This document shows, one piece after another, positions 10,026-19,076 of a stretch of 64,000 bases of DNA; positions within the stretch are counted from its first letter, which is position 1, and every line of letters begins with the position of its first letter. The notes beneath the pieces were generated by a model. It did no database searches. It had not been told where the DNA came from and saw only the letters and a list, made by a program, of their open reading frames with translations. The stretch comes from Halomonas zincidurans B6 (GTDB lineage: Bacteria; Pseudomonadota; Gammaproteobacteria; Pseudomonadales; Halomonadaceae): contig NZ_JNCK01000001.1 of NCBI RefSeq assembly GCF_000731955.1, forward strand, positions 1,426,001 through 1,490,000. The letters run 5' to 3'. Both the position numbers and the translations under genes were made by a program.

Positions 10026-13000
10026 ATGGTCACCAACAATTTTTCCAAGAGCAGTCTCGACCTCAACGGTATCGTCTCTCTGGCTCAGCCGACGGCGCTG
10101 GCGTGGGGGCCGGATGGGCGCCTTTACGTGACGGAAGTCAATGGCAGCGTCAAGGTGCTTACCGTCGCCTTCGGCGATCCGACCCCCGGCGACGCAAGTG
10201 ACGTGAACTCATTCTATGTCACCGAGGCCGAAACGCTCGGCCTGGTCAAGAACATCCCCAACTTCAACGATGATGGCAGCCCTGCCGTCAGCAGCGGGCG
10301 TCAGGTGACCGGTATAGCGGTCGTCCAGCAGTATGACGTTGCCGGTCAAGCCGTAACGATCGGTGGCAAGCCGGCGGTGACCCTCTACGTCACTTCCAGC
10401 GACAGCCGTATCGGTGCAGGCGCCGATGGTAACGACACGGGCCTCGACACCAATTCCGGCACGATCACCCGGATCGATCAGATCGAAACCGGCTGGTCGG
10501 CCGTCGATATCGTTCGTGGCCTGGCGCGCTCGGAAGAAAATCATGCGCTCAATGGTCTGGAGGTCGTCCAGGAGTTCGATGACGCAGGTAATCTGACCGG
10601 TCAGCGCCTGATCGTGGCCAATGGCGGCAATGCCAACAATGGGGCGCCATCCAACAATTTCGGCGGCCAGCAGGAGACCGCCTATAGTGCCGCGATTCTC
10701 GAGATCGACCTCGATCAACTCAACGCCATGGAGACGCTCACCGATCCGCTGTCGGGACGCCAGTACATCTATGACGTGCCTACGCTGGATGATCCGACAC
10801 GCGACGGCAATCCTGACGAAAACGATCCCTTCGGCGGCAACGATGGCCTCAATGGCGGCAAGATCGATCCCGACGGCCCTGTGCAGATCTACTCGGCGGG
10901 ATATCGCAACTCTTATGATGTCGAGGTGACCGAAGACGGTCGGGTCTGGACCTACGACAACGGCAGCAACAACAGTTGGGGCGGTCGACCGATCGGCGAG
11001 GCGGGTGACGATGGCGGGACGGTGGATTATGCGCAACTGGCCAATTACATCGCCACGAACCTCAACAATGGCGACGGCAATAGTGGCGATCCCATCAACC
11101 TGGAGGACTGGGATCCCAAGAACTACGACCAGTTTCACGAGATCACCCGCTCCGACGACCTGGCCGGGCGCACACTGTCGGCCGGCCAGGGTGGTGCGGC
11201 CACCTATGAGTGGCTGGACCCGGACAGCGGCGAGACGCTGACGCTGGTCTATGGTGGCCATCCCAACCCCACCCGCGCGAGCGGGGGGCAATCGGGCATT
11301 CTCTTCACCCCACAGAATGGCGTGCAAAATGCCTTTCTGCTGTTATCGAACGTCGACAAGCAGGGTCCCGACAGCAGCGACTACGATGCGGTGATCGCCT
11401 GGCTGGCCGAGGTCGAGAGCAATTACGACACGCTGGCGCGGGGTGACCTGACCGGTAGGGTGATCGGCGTCACGCCGGGCGAGTCGTACTACATCACCGA
11501 CGTGGGCAAGGCCTATCTCACAAGCGACTATCCCGACGGCACGACGAGCATCAACGGTGAGGCGGTGCTTGGGGTGGGTGGCATGCCGGTGGATTTCGAC
11601 GATGTCGTCGCCACTCTCAATCCCATCGAGAGCGACTACCTCGAGGGCGGATATACCGATGGCTCCGTCGACTCCGGCAAGGGCTCGGTCAACGGCTTGA
11701 CCGAATACACCTCGACGATACTCGACGATCCCGAGAGCGGCGTGAAGATGTCCGGGGCGATCCTCGCCGCCAGCCTCAACCAGGGCACGCTGACCGTGAT
11801 GGGGCGTGACGCCGATGGCAGCATGCAGTCCGTGGTCGGCAGCAGCGGGCAGACGCTGGCCCAGGACCGCACCGTCGTCGACGTCAGCGGGGCGCCGCTG
11901 GGATTGGCGTCGATCGGCGACGATCTCACCGCCTTCGAGGGCGAGAAGGCCTTCCAAGGCTCGGTATGGACCACGGTCTACAAGCAGAACGGACCGCTGA
12001 TCGAGATCCTGCAGCCCAATAACGGGGCGGTGCCGCTGGCTGGCAGCGAAATCATCGATCCCACTGATCAAGATGGCGATGGCGTCGATCACTTTAACGA
12101 TCCTTTCGAGTTCAGCACCGACAACGGCTTCGACCTGGGCGTGGGCGAGCGGGTGCTGCTTGATTTCGACACCACGCAAAGCCCTTATCCTGGGACGATC
12201 CTTGATACGGGGCTGATGGGAGCGGCGCTCGATGGCGTCACGCCCAACCGCGATGCCAAGACGGCGGAAGAGGGCTTTGACGCGGACCAGCAGGAAGATG
12301 GCCTCTACGACCTGGGGGGTAACATCATTCCCGGTGGCAATGCGCCGATCTTCCAGATCAAGAAGGTAGCCGGGGGCACCGTTGTCGGGACCGAGAACAG
12401 TGCGCGCGACGCGATGCATGTCGGCATCAAGCCGGGGCCGGACGTCGAGCGTCTGATGATGAGCTCCAAGATCAAGAACTGGATTCCCGCACAGACCAGC
12501 GGGATCAAGAACGGCCAACTCACCGGGATCATGCTCAGCGATGGAACTCAGGCCAACTACCTGCGCCTGGTCTTCGGGGCCGTGATGATCGATGGTGTCC
12601 TGGCGGCCGGTTTCGAGGTCGGCTATGAGATTGACGACGACTATACCAAGCTGACCAGCGTTGCCGCGCCGGAGCTCGGCAATAGCGATGTGGCGAGTCT
12701 GGATCTGTATCTGGAGGTGGACATCGGCGATAGCTTCGCGGTCAAGGCGGGCTATCAACTGGACAATGCCGACGGCATCACGTCGCTGGATCTGGGCAAC
12801 TTCACACTCCCTGCAGGCGTGCTCCAGGATATCCTGACTGGATCGCACACCATCACCGATGGCGATACCACGCTGCCCTCAGGTGCGGCCGTGGGCTTTC
12901 TCGCCGAGACATCCGCCGCTGATGCGGCCAGCGAAAGTAGGCTGGCGGCGATCGATTTCTATAATCTGCGCATCGATGCGCTGAGCAACGAAATCGCGGC

Positions 13001-16000
13001 CGATACCGCGGCTGAAGTCGGGGCCGAGGGGACCGACGGGGTCGATACCATCGTCTACACCGGTACCGATACCGATCTGGCTCCCTTGGACGACAGCGTC
13101 GAGAACTTCGACGGCAGCGGCTCCTCCGCCGACTTTACGGTCACCGGCAATAGCGGCGACAACATCCTGATCGCTGGTTCGGGAGCCAATACCTTCATCG
13201 GTAATGGTGGTGCCGACAGCATCCGTGGGACATTCGCGGATATCGATGGCAGCGTGATCACCGACTTCATGTCGGACGATCGCCTGGTAATTCTCGACTC
13301 TGTACTGGAAGCCGGCCATATCGGCTACAGCACGGTGAATGGTGTATTGACGCTGACCCTGACCGATCCGCAGACCGGCGAAACGGCGACGCTGAGCCTG
13401 CCCGGCGACCAGTTCGCCGGCTTCGATCCGGCGGACGGGCCCTCGACGTTCGATGTCGAGCAGACCGAGCATGGTACCCAGATCTCCTACAAGATCGAAA
13501 CGCTGCTCTATCGGGTCAACGCCGGGGCCGGCACAGTAGCCGCCATCGACGGCGGCATGGACTGGCTGGGGGATACCGATTCCAACTTCCCCTACCTGGC
13601 CGGTAATACGGCGGATACCTACAGCAACAACATGACGAACGAGCAGAGCGAGGTCGATCTCGCCCATCTCGCGAGTGATCCCGTTCCCTGGCAGCTCTTC
13701 GTCAATGAGCGAAGCGACAATGATATCGCCTCACCCAAGCTGGAGTACGCCTTCCCGGTCACGCCCGGTGGAAACTACACGATCACGCTGTATTACACCG
13801 AAAACTGGGCCGGCATCTTCGATTACGGCGGCGACCGCATTTTCGACGTCGAGGTCGAAGGCCGCGTGCCCGCCGTACTTTCCGGGATCAACCCGCTGCA
13901 AGAAGCCATTGACATCTACGGTGCCGATGCCAGTCAGCAGGAGCTGCTGGGTGTCGGATTTTCGCGCTCCTATACCGTGAACGTGGAAGACGACGTCTTG
14001 AATCTGGCGTTCAATCACGGCGCCCAGAATCCCAAGATCAATGCCATCGAGATCAAGCAACTGGGGCCGGGCACCGTGATACCTGACGACGAGCCACCGG
14101 TGGTCCAGTCGATCACGCTCGAGGAGCCGCTCGACAACGACAGCCCGATTCTCGCCACGGTGGTGATCACCGACAACGCGGGGATCGATCCCGACTCCCT
14201 CGATGGCAACGAGCTCGTCTTTACGGGAATCGAGCCGGCGACGGTGACGCTGGCGCCGGGAGGCGATGCGATCACGATCAGTGATGATGGCAAGACCGTG
14301 ACCGTCAACTATGAACTGACGCCGCCGGCCGACACCAATTCATGGAGTGACGGTTTCTACACTGTCGGTGTCGCCGCCGATAGCTATCAGGACAAGGCCG
14401 GAAACGGCGTCGCCGCCTACGAGACCGACTTCACCATCGGGTCGGCGCCTGATGCGCTTCTCGCGCTGGACTTCGAGACCGTTGGCGAGCCGCTGGACGA
14501 GGGCGGTTTCGACGACGTGCTGGGCGGGGTCAGTGACGCCGCGATGATCACCCAGATCATCGGCGGCGAGCTGGTGGTCAATACCTCGAATGGCGATATC
14601 ATCAAGGGCCAGAGCGTCAACGACTTCATCAAGTACGTCGACCTTAGCGACGACGTTCTCAATGAAATCCGCATCGCGTCGCGCTTCGACAACCCCTTCC
14701 CGGCGGCACTGGCGGCTCAGGGTCTGGCTACCGACACCATTCCCAACTATGCCCAGCAGGGCCTTGTCTTCGGGCTCGGCAGCCAGGGCAACAACGAACT
14801 GGTCAAGCTGGTGTTCGGCGGCGCCGGCGGCAACATGGTGCAGATCTGGTCGAACCCCACCGGCAAGAGCGACCCGGAGGGTGTCAACAGCGTCTACGAG
14901 CTCGGCGACCTGCTCAACGATGCCAGCCTGGGGCTGAGCGATGTGGCGGCGGTGGAGATGACGCTGGTCATCGACAAGGCCGCAGGCACGGTCACCCCGG
15001 AGGTGACCTTCCTCGGCAGCGGCGGTGCGATACTCGGCGGGCTGCGCGCCACGCCGAGCGCGGGCTTCGTCACGGCCCAGGCCGAGACCCTGCCCGGCGC
15101 GGTGCTGGCGAATCTGACCGACTCGGCGGCGGCGACCGCGGTGGGCGTGACTTCGAACGACTACGGGACGCTGGGTTCGTTTGAGGCGAGTTGGGAGTAT
15201 CTCAACGTCACCTCGCCGGATGCAACGGGCGACCCCGGCGGCGGCGATCCCGCACTGATTGCTATCAGCGATGCCGCGAATGCCACCGAAAGCGGCGACA
15301 CGGGCACGACCGCGCTGACCTTCCTGCTCAGTGCCAACGCCGATGTCGACGCCACCTTGGATGTGACCTACTCGACCAACGGCGGGGCGACCTCTCGGAC
15401 CCAGACGGTGATCTTCACCGACGGGGTCGGCGAGCTCACGATCGACGTGGCCAATGACGACGTCGACGACGGCCCCGATACGGTCACGGTCGCGCTGATC
15501 GACATCGCCGGCGAACAGTATGCCGTTGACCCGAATGCCGATACCGCCAGCGGCAGCGTGAACGAAGACGACCGGACGCCGGAGCCGCCGGCCGACGGCG
15601 TGTACTTTGCGCTGGACTTCGAGACCGTTGGCGAGCCGCTGGACGAGGGCGGTTTCGACGACGTGCTGGGCGGGGTCAGTGACGCCGCGATGATCACCCA
15701 GATCATCGACGGCGAGCTGGTGGTCAATACCTCGAATGGCGATATCATCAAGGGCCAGAGCGTCAACGACTTCATCAAGTACGTCGATCTCAGCGACGAC
15801 GTTCTCAATGAAATCCGCATCGCGTCGCGCTTCGACAACCCCTTCCCGGCGGCGCTGGCGGCTCAGGGTCTGGCTACCGACACCATTCCCAACTATGCCC
15901 AGCAGGGCCTCGTCTTCGGGCTCGGTAGCCAAGGCAACAACGAGCTGGTCAAGCTGGTGTTCGGCGGGCATAAAGGCAACGCGATCCAGATCTGGTCCAA

Positions 16001-18329
16001 TCCCGACAGCAGTGGAGGGATTGATACGGACTACAAGCTCGACGACTTACTCAACGATGCCAATCTGGGGCTGAGCGATGTGGCGGCGGTGGAGATGACG
16101 CTGGTCATCGACAAGGCCTCAGGCACGGCCACCCCGGAGGTGACCTTCCTCGGCAGCGACGGTGCGATACTTGGCGGGTTGCGCGCCACGCCGAGCGCGG
16201 GCTTCGTCACGGCCCAGGCCGAGGCGCTGCCCGGCGCGGTACTGGCGAACCTGACCGAACCGGCGGCGGCGACCGCGGTGGGCGTGACTTCGAACGACTA
16301 CGGGACGCTGGGTTCGTACGAGGCGAGTTGGGAGTATCTCAACCTCACTTCGCCGGATGCGACGGGCGACCCCGCGCTGATCGACGCCGAGCAGATCTTC
16401 GCCGGCGCCAGTGTAGAGACGCCCGACACCTACGAGGCGGGGGCAGTCGGCTCGGCCACCGTGACGGTGACTCTGGGCTCCGATGTTCAGGAATCGAACT
16501 ACGGTAACAACTCCTTCAAAGTCACTAACACCGGCGACAAGAAGATCGCGGCCGTTTTCTTCGACGTGCGCACCGCGCTTTATGGCGACAGCGTGTTCGA
16601 TCCCGACGGCAAAGGCGGCGATACCGCCTTCAAGACATGGGCCGTCAACAGCGGCGGCGGTACGGGCGCGCTCCAGCCGTCGGGCTACGAGCACTACTTC
16701 CTGCCCGGGGCCGACCCGGAACCGACCGATCCTGACAACAACGGCGGCTATCGGGGCGCGCTGCTCAAGTTCTCGGCCACGAACGATGGCGGATTCACCC
16801 AGGGGGAAGTCGTCGGCTTCAGCGGCGACATGGACCCCAACTCCATCGCCGGCATGGAAAAGGACGGTGCGGCCGGCGTCGATACCGATTCCGTGCCCGA
16901 TTGGGACGTGGGCGGCGTCTCCGGCGCCGAGATGATCGGCTCGATGGCCTACATCATGTTCACCGACGCCAGCGTAGCCAGTGCGCAGTTGATGGGCGAC
17001 GGCAGCCAGTCCGGCGCCCAGGCGCGGGTCACCGAAGCGCCCCAGAACCAGCAGGCCAGCCTCAGCGTGAACGGCGTGGCCTCCGGCGAGGCGGGTAGTT
17101 ACGGTGGTGAAGTGCCGGTGGTGCTGGTCTCCGGTCCGGCCGGCGCATGGGTCCGGGTAATCATGACCAAGGGGCATCAGCCCGTGGCCAACACCACTGA
17201 CAGTCTGGCGGATATCGTCGATTGGCGCCTGTCCGGCGAGGACTTCCCGGTCAATAACGCGGCGGAATTCCAGTTCGTTGACGTGCAACTGGGCGCCGAT
17301 GGCACCGCGGATGTTTCCGATCAGTTCACGTACAGCCAGTTTCTCAACGGCACTGCCAGTTTCCCAGGCGACGACACGCTGCCACTGGGTTTCGTCGCTG
17401 CGGTGATTGAGGATCCGACGACCTCGCGGGGATTCGCGCTGGGGCCGGTCACCGAGCCGGTCTATCTGGAATCGAACGGGATGCCGGTGAGCGAGTCGAT
17501 GACGACGAGTTCGACCGCGACGGCGCCGGAGATCATCGGGGAAAGTGGCAACGTGTCGCTCTCGCAGGTGGATGGCGAAACCTGGACAAGCGTCACTTTC
17601 GGTGAACCGCTTGCCGATCCCGCGGTGGTCATGGGGCCGCTCACGAACAACGACGGCGAGCCGGTTACGGTGCGTGTGAATAACGTGACGGATACCGGTT
17701 TCGAGTTCCAGATCGACGAGTGGGATTACCTGGATGGTATCCATGAGCAAGAGTCGCTCAGCTGGCTGGCCATCGAGAGTGGCACTCATACCCTGGACAA
17801 TGGAATGACCGTCGCCGCCGGCAAGGGCCAGGTCAGTGCCGAGGCCCAGACCTTCGGCTTCGGCACGGACTTCACCGGAACCCCCGTGGTGCTGGCCCAG
17901 ACCCTGAGCGTCAATGACGCTTCGGCCGTTGTTCACCGAGTCGATGCCGTCAGCGGCAGTGGTTTCGATCTGCGCCTGCAGAGCGAAGAGGCCGCAGCCG
18001 TGCCGCACGGTACGGAATCCTTTGGTTGGATCGCCATCGATGAGGGAGCCGCCGAGGGATTATTGGCGGGGCGTACTGGGCAACAGGTGGGTGATGCGCC
18101 CTTCGAAATTCCGTTTGGCACCAGTCTCGATGATATCGCCTTCCTGGCCGGGATGCAGACGCTCAATGATGCGGATCCTGCCACCGTGCGCGCCCAGGCG
18201 ATCGGTGCCGATGGAGCCACGATCTTCATCGAGGAGGAACAGTCCGGCGATAGCGAAATGGAGCATATCAGCGAGGACGTTGGTTTCGTGGGGATCAATG
18301 CTGGCCAGATCGTGAACGAAATTGCATAA
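10026..18329 (+). CDS. Giant modular secreted protein (malectin, Calx-beta-like and H-type-lectin-like domains)
   Basis: A 2767-residue, Asp-rich, cysteine-poor protein without an N-terminal signal peptide, typical of type I secretion substrates. Reading from the N-terminus: a propeller-like region with ALAWGPDGRLYVTEVNG (about 1-560), DQDGDGVDHFND calcium-loop-like sequence near 680, RTX-like glycine/aspartate turns GDNILIAGSGANTFIG (about 1040), a malectin-like domain starting LLYRVNAGAG (1158-1340), and an Ig-like domain (1355-1475). A 255-residue module follows (1480-1737), then a Calx-beta-like domain (1742-1845), a near-identical second module (1862-2116), an unassigned region, and three H-type-lectin-like repeats (2510-2767), each with a Phe-rich strand and W/F-I/V-A/G-I near its end. 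The domain set suggests binding of polysaccharide or cells. It lies just upstream of wza and may act on or bind the exopolysaccharide, but that is inference. No type I secretion genes are in the window. Confidence 0.85.
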   Translation: MVTNNFSKSSLDLNGIVSLAQPTALAWGPDGRLYVTEVNGSVKVLTVAFGDPTPGDASDVNSFYVTEAETLGLVKNIPNFNDDGSPAVSSGRQVTGIAVVQQYDVAGQAVTIGGKPAVTLYVTSSDSRIGAGADGNDTGLDTNSGTITRIDQIETGWSAVDIVRGLARSEENHALNGLEVVQEFDDAGNLTGQRLIVANGGNANNGAPSNNFGGQQETAYSAAILEIDLDQLNAMETLTDPLSGRQYIYDVPTLDDPTRDGNPDENDPFGGNDGLNGGKIDPDGPVQIYSAGYRNSYDVEVTEDGRVWTYDNGSNNSWGGRPIGEAGDDGGTVDYAQLANYIATNLNNGDGNSGDPINLEDWDPKNYDQFHEITRSDDLAGRTLSAGQGGAATYEWLDPDSGETLTLVYGGHPNPTRASGGQSGILFTPQNGVQNAFLLLSNVDKQGPDSSDYDAVIAWLAEVESNYDTLARGDLTGRVIGVTPGESYYITDVGKAYLTSDYPDGTTSINGEAVLGVGGMPVDFDDVVATLNPIESDYLEGGYTDGSVDSGKGSVNGLTEYTSTILDDPESGVKMSGAILAASLNQGTLTVMGRDADGSMQSVVGSSGQTLAQDRTVVDVSGAPLGLASIGDDLTAFEGEKAFQGSVWTTVYKQNGPLIEILQPNNGAVPLAGSEIIDPTDQDGDGVDHFNDPFEFSTDNGFDLGVGERVLLDFDTTQSPYPGTILDTGLMGAALDGVTPNRDAKTAEEGFDADQQEDGLYDLGGNIIPGGNAPIFQIKKVAGGTVVGTENSARDAMHVGIKPGPDVERLMMSSKIKNWIPAQTSGIKNGQLTGIMLSDGTQANYLRLVFGAVMIDGVLAAGFEVGYEIDDDYTKLTSVAAPELGNSDVASLDLYLEVDIGDSFAVKAGYQLDNADGITSLDLGNFTLPAGVLQDILTGSHTITDGDTTLPSGAAVGFLAETSAADAASESRLAAIDFYNLRIDALSNEIAADTAAEVGAEGTDGVDTIVYTGTDTDLAPLDDSVENFDGSGSSADFTVTGNSGDNILIAGSGANTFIGNGGADSIRGTFADIDGSVITDFMSDDRLVILDSVLEAGHIGYSTVNGVLTLTLTDPQTGETATLSLPGDQFAGFDPADGPSTFDVEQTEHGTQISYKIETLLYRVNAGAGTVAAIDGGMDWLGDTDSNFPYLAGNTADTYSNNMTNEQSEVDLAHLASDPVPWQLFVNERSDNDIASPKLEYAFPVTPGGNYTITLYYTENWAGIFDYGGDRIFDVEVEGRVPAVLSGINPLQEAIDIYGADASQQELLGVGFSRSYTVNVEDDVLNLAFNHGAQNPKINAIEIKQLGPGTVIPDDEPPVVQSITLEEPLDNDSPILATVVITDNAGIDPDSLDGNELVFTGIEPATVTLAPGGDAITISDDGKTVTVNYELTPPADTNSWSDGFYTVGVAADSYQDKAGNGVAAYETDFTIGSAPDALLALDFETVGEPLDEGGFDDVLGGVSDAAMITQIIGGELVVNTSNGDIIKGQSVNDFIKYVDLSDDVLNEIRIASRFDNPFPAALAAQGLATDTIPNYAQQGLVFGLGSQGNNELVKLVFGGAGGNMVQIWSNPTGKSDPEGVNSVYELGDLLNDASLGLSDVAAVEMTLVIDKAAGTVTPEVTFLGSGGAILGGLRATPSAGFVTAQAETLPGAVLANLTDSAAATAVGVTSNDYGTLGSFEASWEYLNVTSPDATGDPGGGDPALIAISDAANATESGDTGTTALTFLLSANADVDATLDVTYSTNGGATSRTQTVIFTDGVGELTIDVANDDVDDGPDTVTVALIDIAGEQYAVDPNADTASGSVNEDDRTPEPPADGVYFALDFETVGEPLDEGGFDDVLGGVSDAAMITQIIDGELVVNTSNGDIIKGQSVNDFIKYVDLSDDVLNEIRIASRFDNPFPAALAAQGLATDTIPNYAQQGLVFGLGSQGNNELVKLVFGGHKGNAIQIWSNPDSSGGIDTDYKLDDLLNDANLGLSDVAAVEMTLVIDKASGTATPEVTFLGSDGAILGGLRATPSAGFVTAQAEALPGAVLANLTEPAAATAVGVTSNDYGTLGSYEASWEYLNLTSPDATGDPALIDAEQIFAGASVETPDTYEAGAVGSATVTVTLGSDVQESNYGNNSFKVTNTGDKKIAAVFFDVRTALYGDSVFDPDGKGGDTAFKTWAVNSGGGTGALQPSGYEHYFLPGADPEPTDPDNNGGYRGALLKFSATNDGGFTQGEVVGFSGDMDPNSIAGMEKDGAAGVDTDSVPDWDVGGVSGAEMIGSMAYIMFTDASVASAQLMGDGSQSGAQARVTEAPQNQQASLSVNGVASGEAGSYGGEVPVVLVSGPAGAWVRVIMTKGHQPVANTTDSLADIVDWRLSGEDFPVNNAAEFQFVDVQLGADGTADVSDQFTYSQFLNGTASFPGDDTLPLGFVAAVIEDPTTSRGFALGPVTEPVYLESNGMPVSESMTTSSTATAPEIIGESGNVSLSQVDGETWTSVTFGEPLADPAVVMGPLTNNDGEPVTVRVNNVTDTGFEFQIDEWDYLDGIHEQESLSWLAIESGTHTLDNGMTVAAGKGQVSAEAQTFGFGTDFTGTPVVLAQTLSVNDASAVVHRVDAVSGSGFDLRLQSEEAAAVPHGTESFGWIAIDEGAAEGLLAGRTGQQVGDAPFEIPFGTSLDDIAFLAGMQTLNDADPATVRAQAIGADGATIFIEEEQSGDSEMEHISEDVGFVGINAGQIVNEIA
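14463..15236 (+). repeat. Intragenic module, copy 1
   Basis: A segment of about 774 bp inside the giant gene encoding residues 1480-1737. It recurs 1146 bases later. The first 355 bases differ from copy 2 at only about nine or ten positions by my reading; the next part has a three-codon length difference, and the end is again almost the same. The folded unit looks like a beta-sandwich (start ALDFETVGEPLDEG, end ASWEYLN), perhaps LamG- or carbohydrate-binding-like. Confidence 0.9.
15609..16373 (+). repeat. Intragenic module, copy 2
   Basis: The second copy of the module at 14463-15236, encoding residues 1862-2116 and separated from copy 1 by a Calx-beta-like spacer of about 125 residues. The very low number of silent differences implies recent duplication or ongoing gene conversion. 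Because the repeat is long and near-identical, this is also a place where short-read assembly could collapse or expand the gene. Confidence 0.9.
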
Positions 18330-18356
18330 GCAGCCGCCAGAAACCAGAAAGCACGG

Positions 18357-18392
18357 CGTAGCGGCTAGCTGTGGTAATCGCTAGCCGCTACG
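18357..18392. other. Perfect 13-bp inverted repeat after the giant gene
   Basis: CGTAGCGGCTAGC and its exact complement flank a 10-base spacer, 27 bases past the stop codon. There is no T-run after it, so it is not a standard intrinsic terminator by itself. It may protect the 3' end of the mRNA, or bind a protein. Confidence 0.6.
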
Positions 18393-18418
18393 TGGACCAT
18401 GAAGCCGATGACCAACCA

Positions 18419-18460
18419 CGAAGGGCAGCCCGAGCGCCAGGCTGACCCTTCGCTTTTTAT
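18419..18460 (+). terminator. Rho-independent terminator of the giant gene
   Basis: A GC-rich stem CGAAGGGCAGCC pairs with GGCTGACCCTTCG (one bulged A) around a loop of about nine bases, and is followed at once by CTTTTTATT. This is a good intrinsic terminator and separates the giant gene from the exopolysaccharide operon. Confidence 0.8.
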
Positions 18461-18961
18461 TGCCAGTCAGGCATGGAAGCGATAGTGCTGGCCCTGGTGT
18501 GGCGGGCGGAGGTATGAGGAAAATGATCTTTATGCCATCCAGTCTTTTTGCTTTATTCATGGAATCTTTAAGCTAATTAGCGTCGTTCAGCGTCTTTCAT
18601 TTTTTGTCCCGGCACTTTGGCTGGCTGCGAATCCTGGTGGGTTGTTTTCGCTATTCTAGATTAGTTTTCTAGTTATATTATTTTAGAATTGCTAATACCT
18701 ATTGGGTTTCAGGGTGACTTCGGGCCATTGATAAATAGCTATAAATATTTGCTGTATAGGCTGGTTTTTTGTCCGCAAGATATTGGCTTCAGCCAACCCT
18801 TCTAATGCTAAAAGGCATGAGGAAAAACAGTTATGCAGAAGCTCCTTCAGTGAGTAAGCTTATGTAGTCAAATCTTGGTTTTTGTAACTATACTGTTAAC
18901 CCGCAAGTGGTTTTCAGTGCGTTAGAGGCGGCCTGAAAGTAACGTCGCATGAAAACTCTCG
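18461..18961. other. Long AT-rich leader region upstream of wza
   Basis: About 500 bp of unusually AT-rich DNA with no convincing gene, between the terminator of the giant gene and the ops element. It probably contains the main promoter of the exopolysaccharide operon. A -10-like TATACT lies at 18889-18894, about 70 bases before the ops element, and a TTGATA at 18728-18733 is another possible promoter part; neither has a well-spaced partner. AT-rich leaders of this kind are commonly silenced by H-NS-like proteins, which is inference here. Confidence 0.55.
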
Positions 18962-18973
18962 GGCGGTAGCGTG
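18962..18973 (+). promoter_or_regulatory. ops element (JUMPstart core), RfaH recruitment site
   Basis: GGCGGTAGCGTG at 18962-18973 is identical to the core of the ops (operon polarity suppressor) element found in leaders of enterobacterial LPS, capsule and haemolysin operons. There it pauses RNA polymerase and recruits the NusG paralogue RfaH. It lies 103 bases before the start of wza, on the coding strand, inside the presumed untranslated leader and just before a run of A residues. Both position and orientation are right for antitermination across the long operon that follows. The rest of the 39-bp JUMPstart is not clearly conserved. An rfaH gene is not in this window. Confidence 0.8.
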
Positions 18974-19076
18974 GAAAAAAACGTAATGCAAATTCCGGAT
19001 ATGACATATCAATGGAGCCGTTGGTTATCCTCTTCCTTCAAGGTTCCAACCTCTAGCGCTGAAGATGGAATCAACA

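Noticed and set aside
14463..16373. Repeats considered as a CRISPR array or mobile element
   Set aside because: There are only two long copies in frame within one coding sequence; they are protein modules. The tolA 45-bp repeats are also in-frame coding repeats without spacers.
16119..18008. A 629-codon open frame on the minus strand inside the giant gene
   Set aside because: It is a shadow of the Asp/Gly-rich reading frame; the plus-strand frame is continuous for 2767 codons and has recognisable domains.
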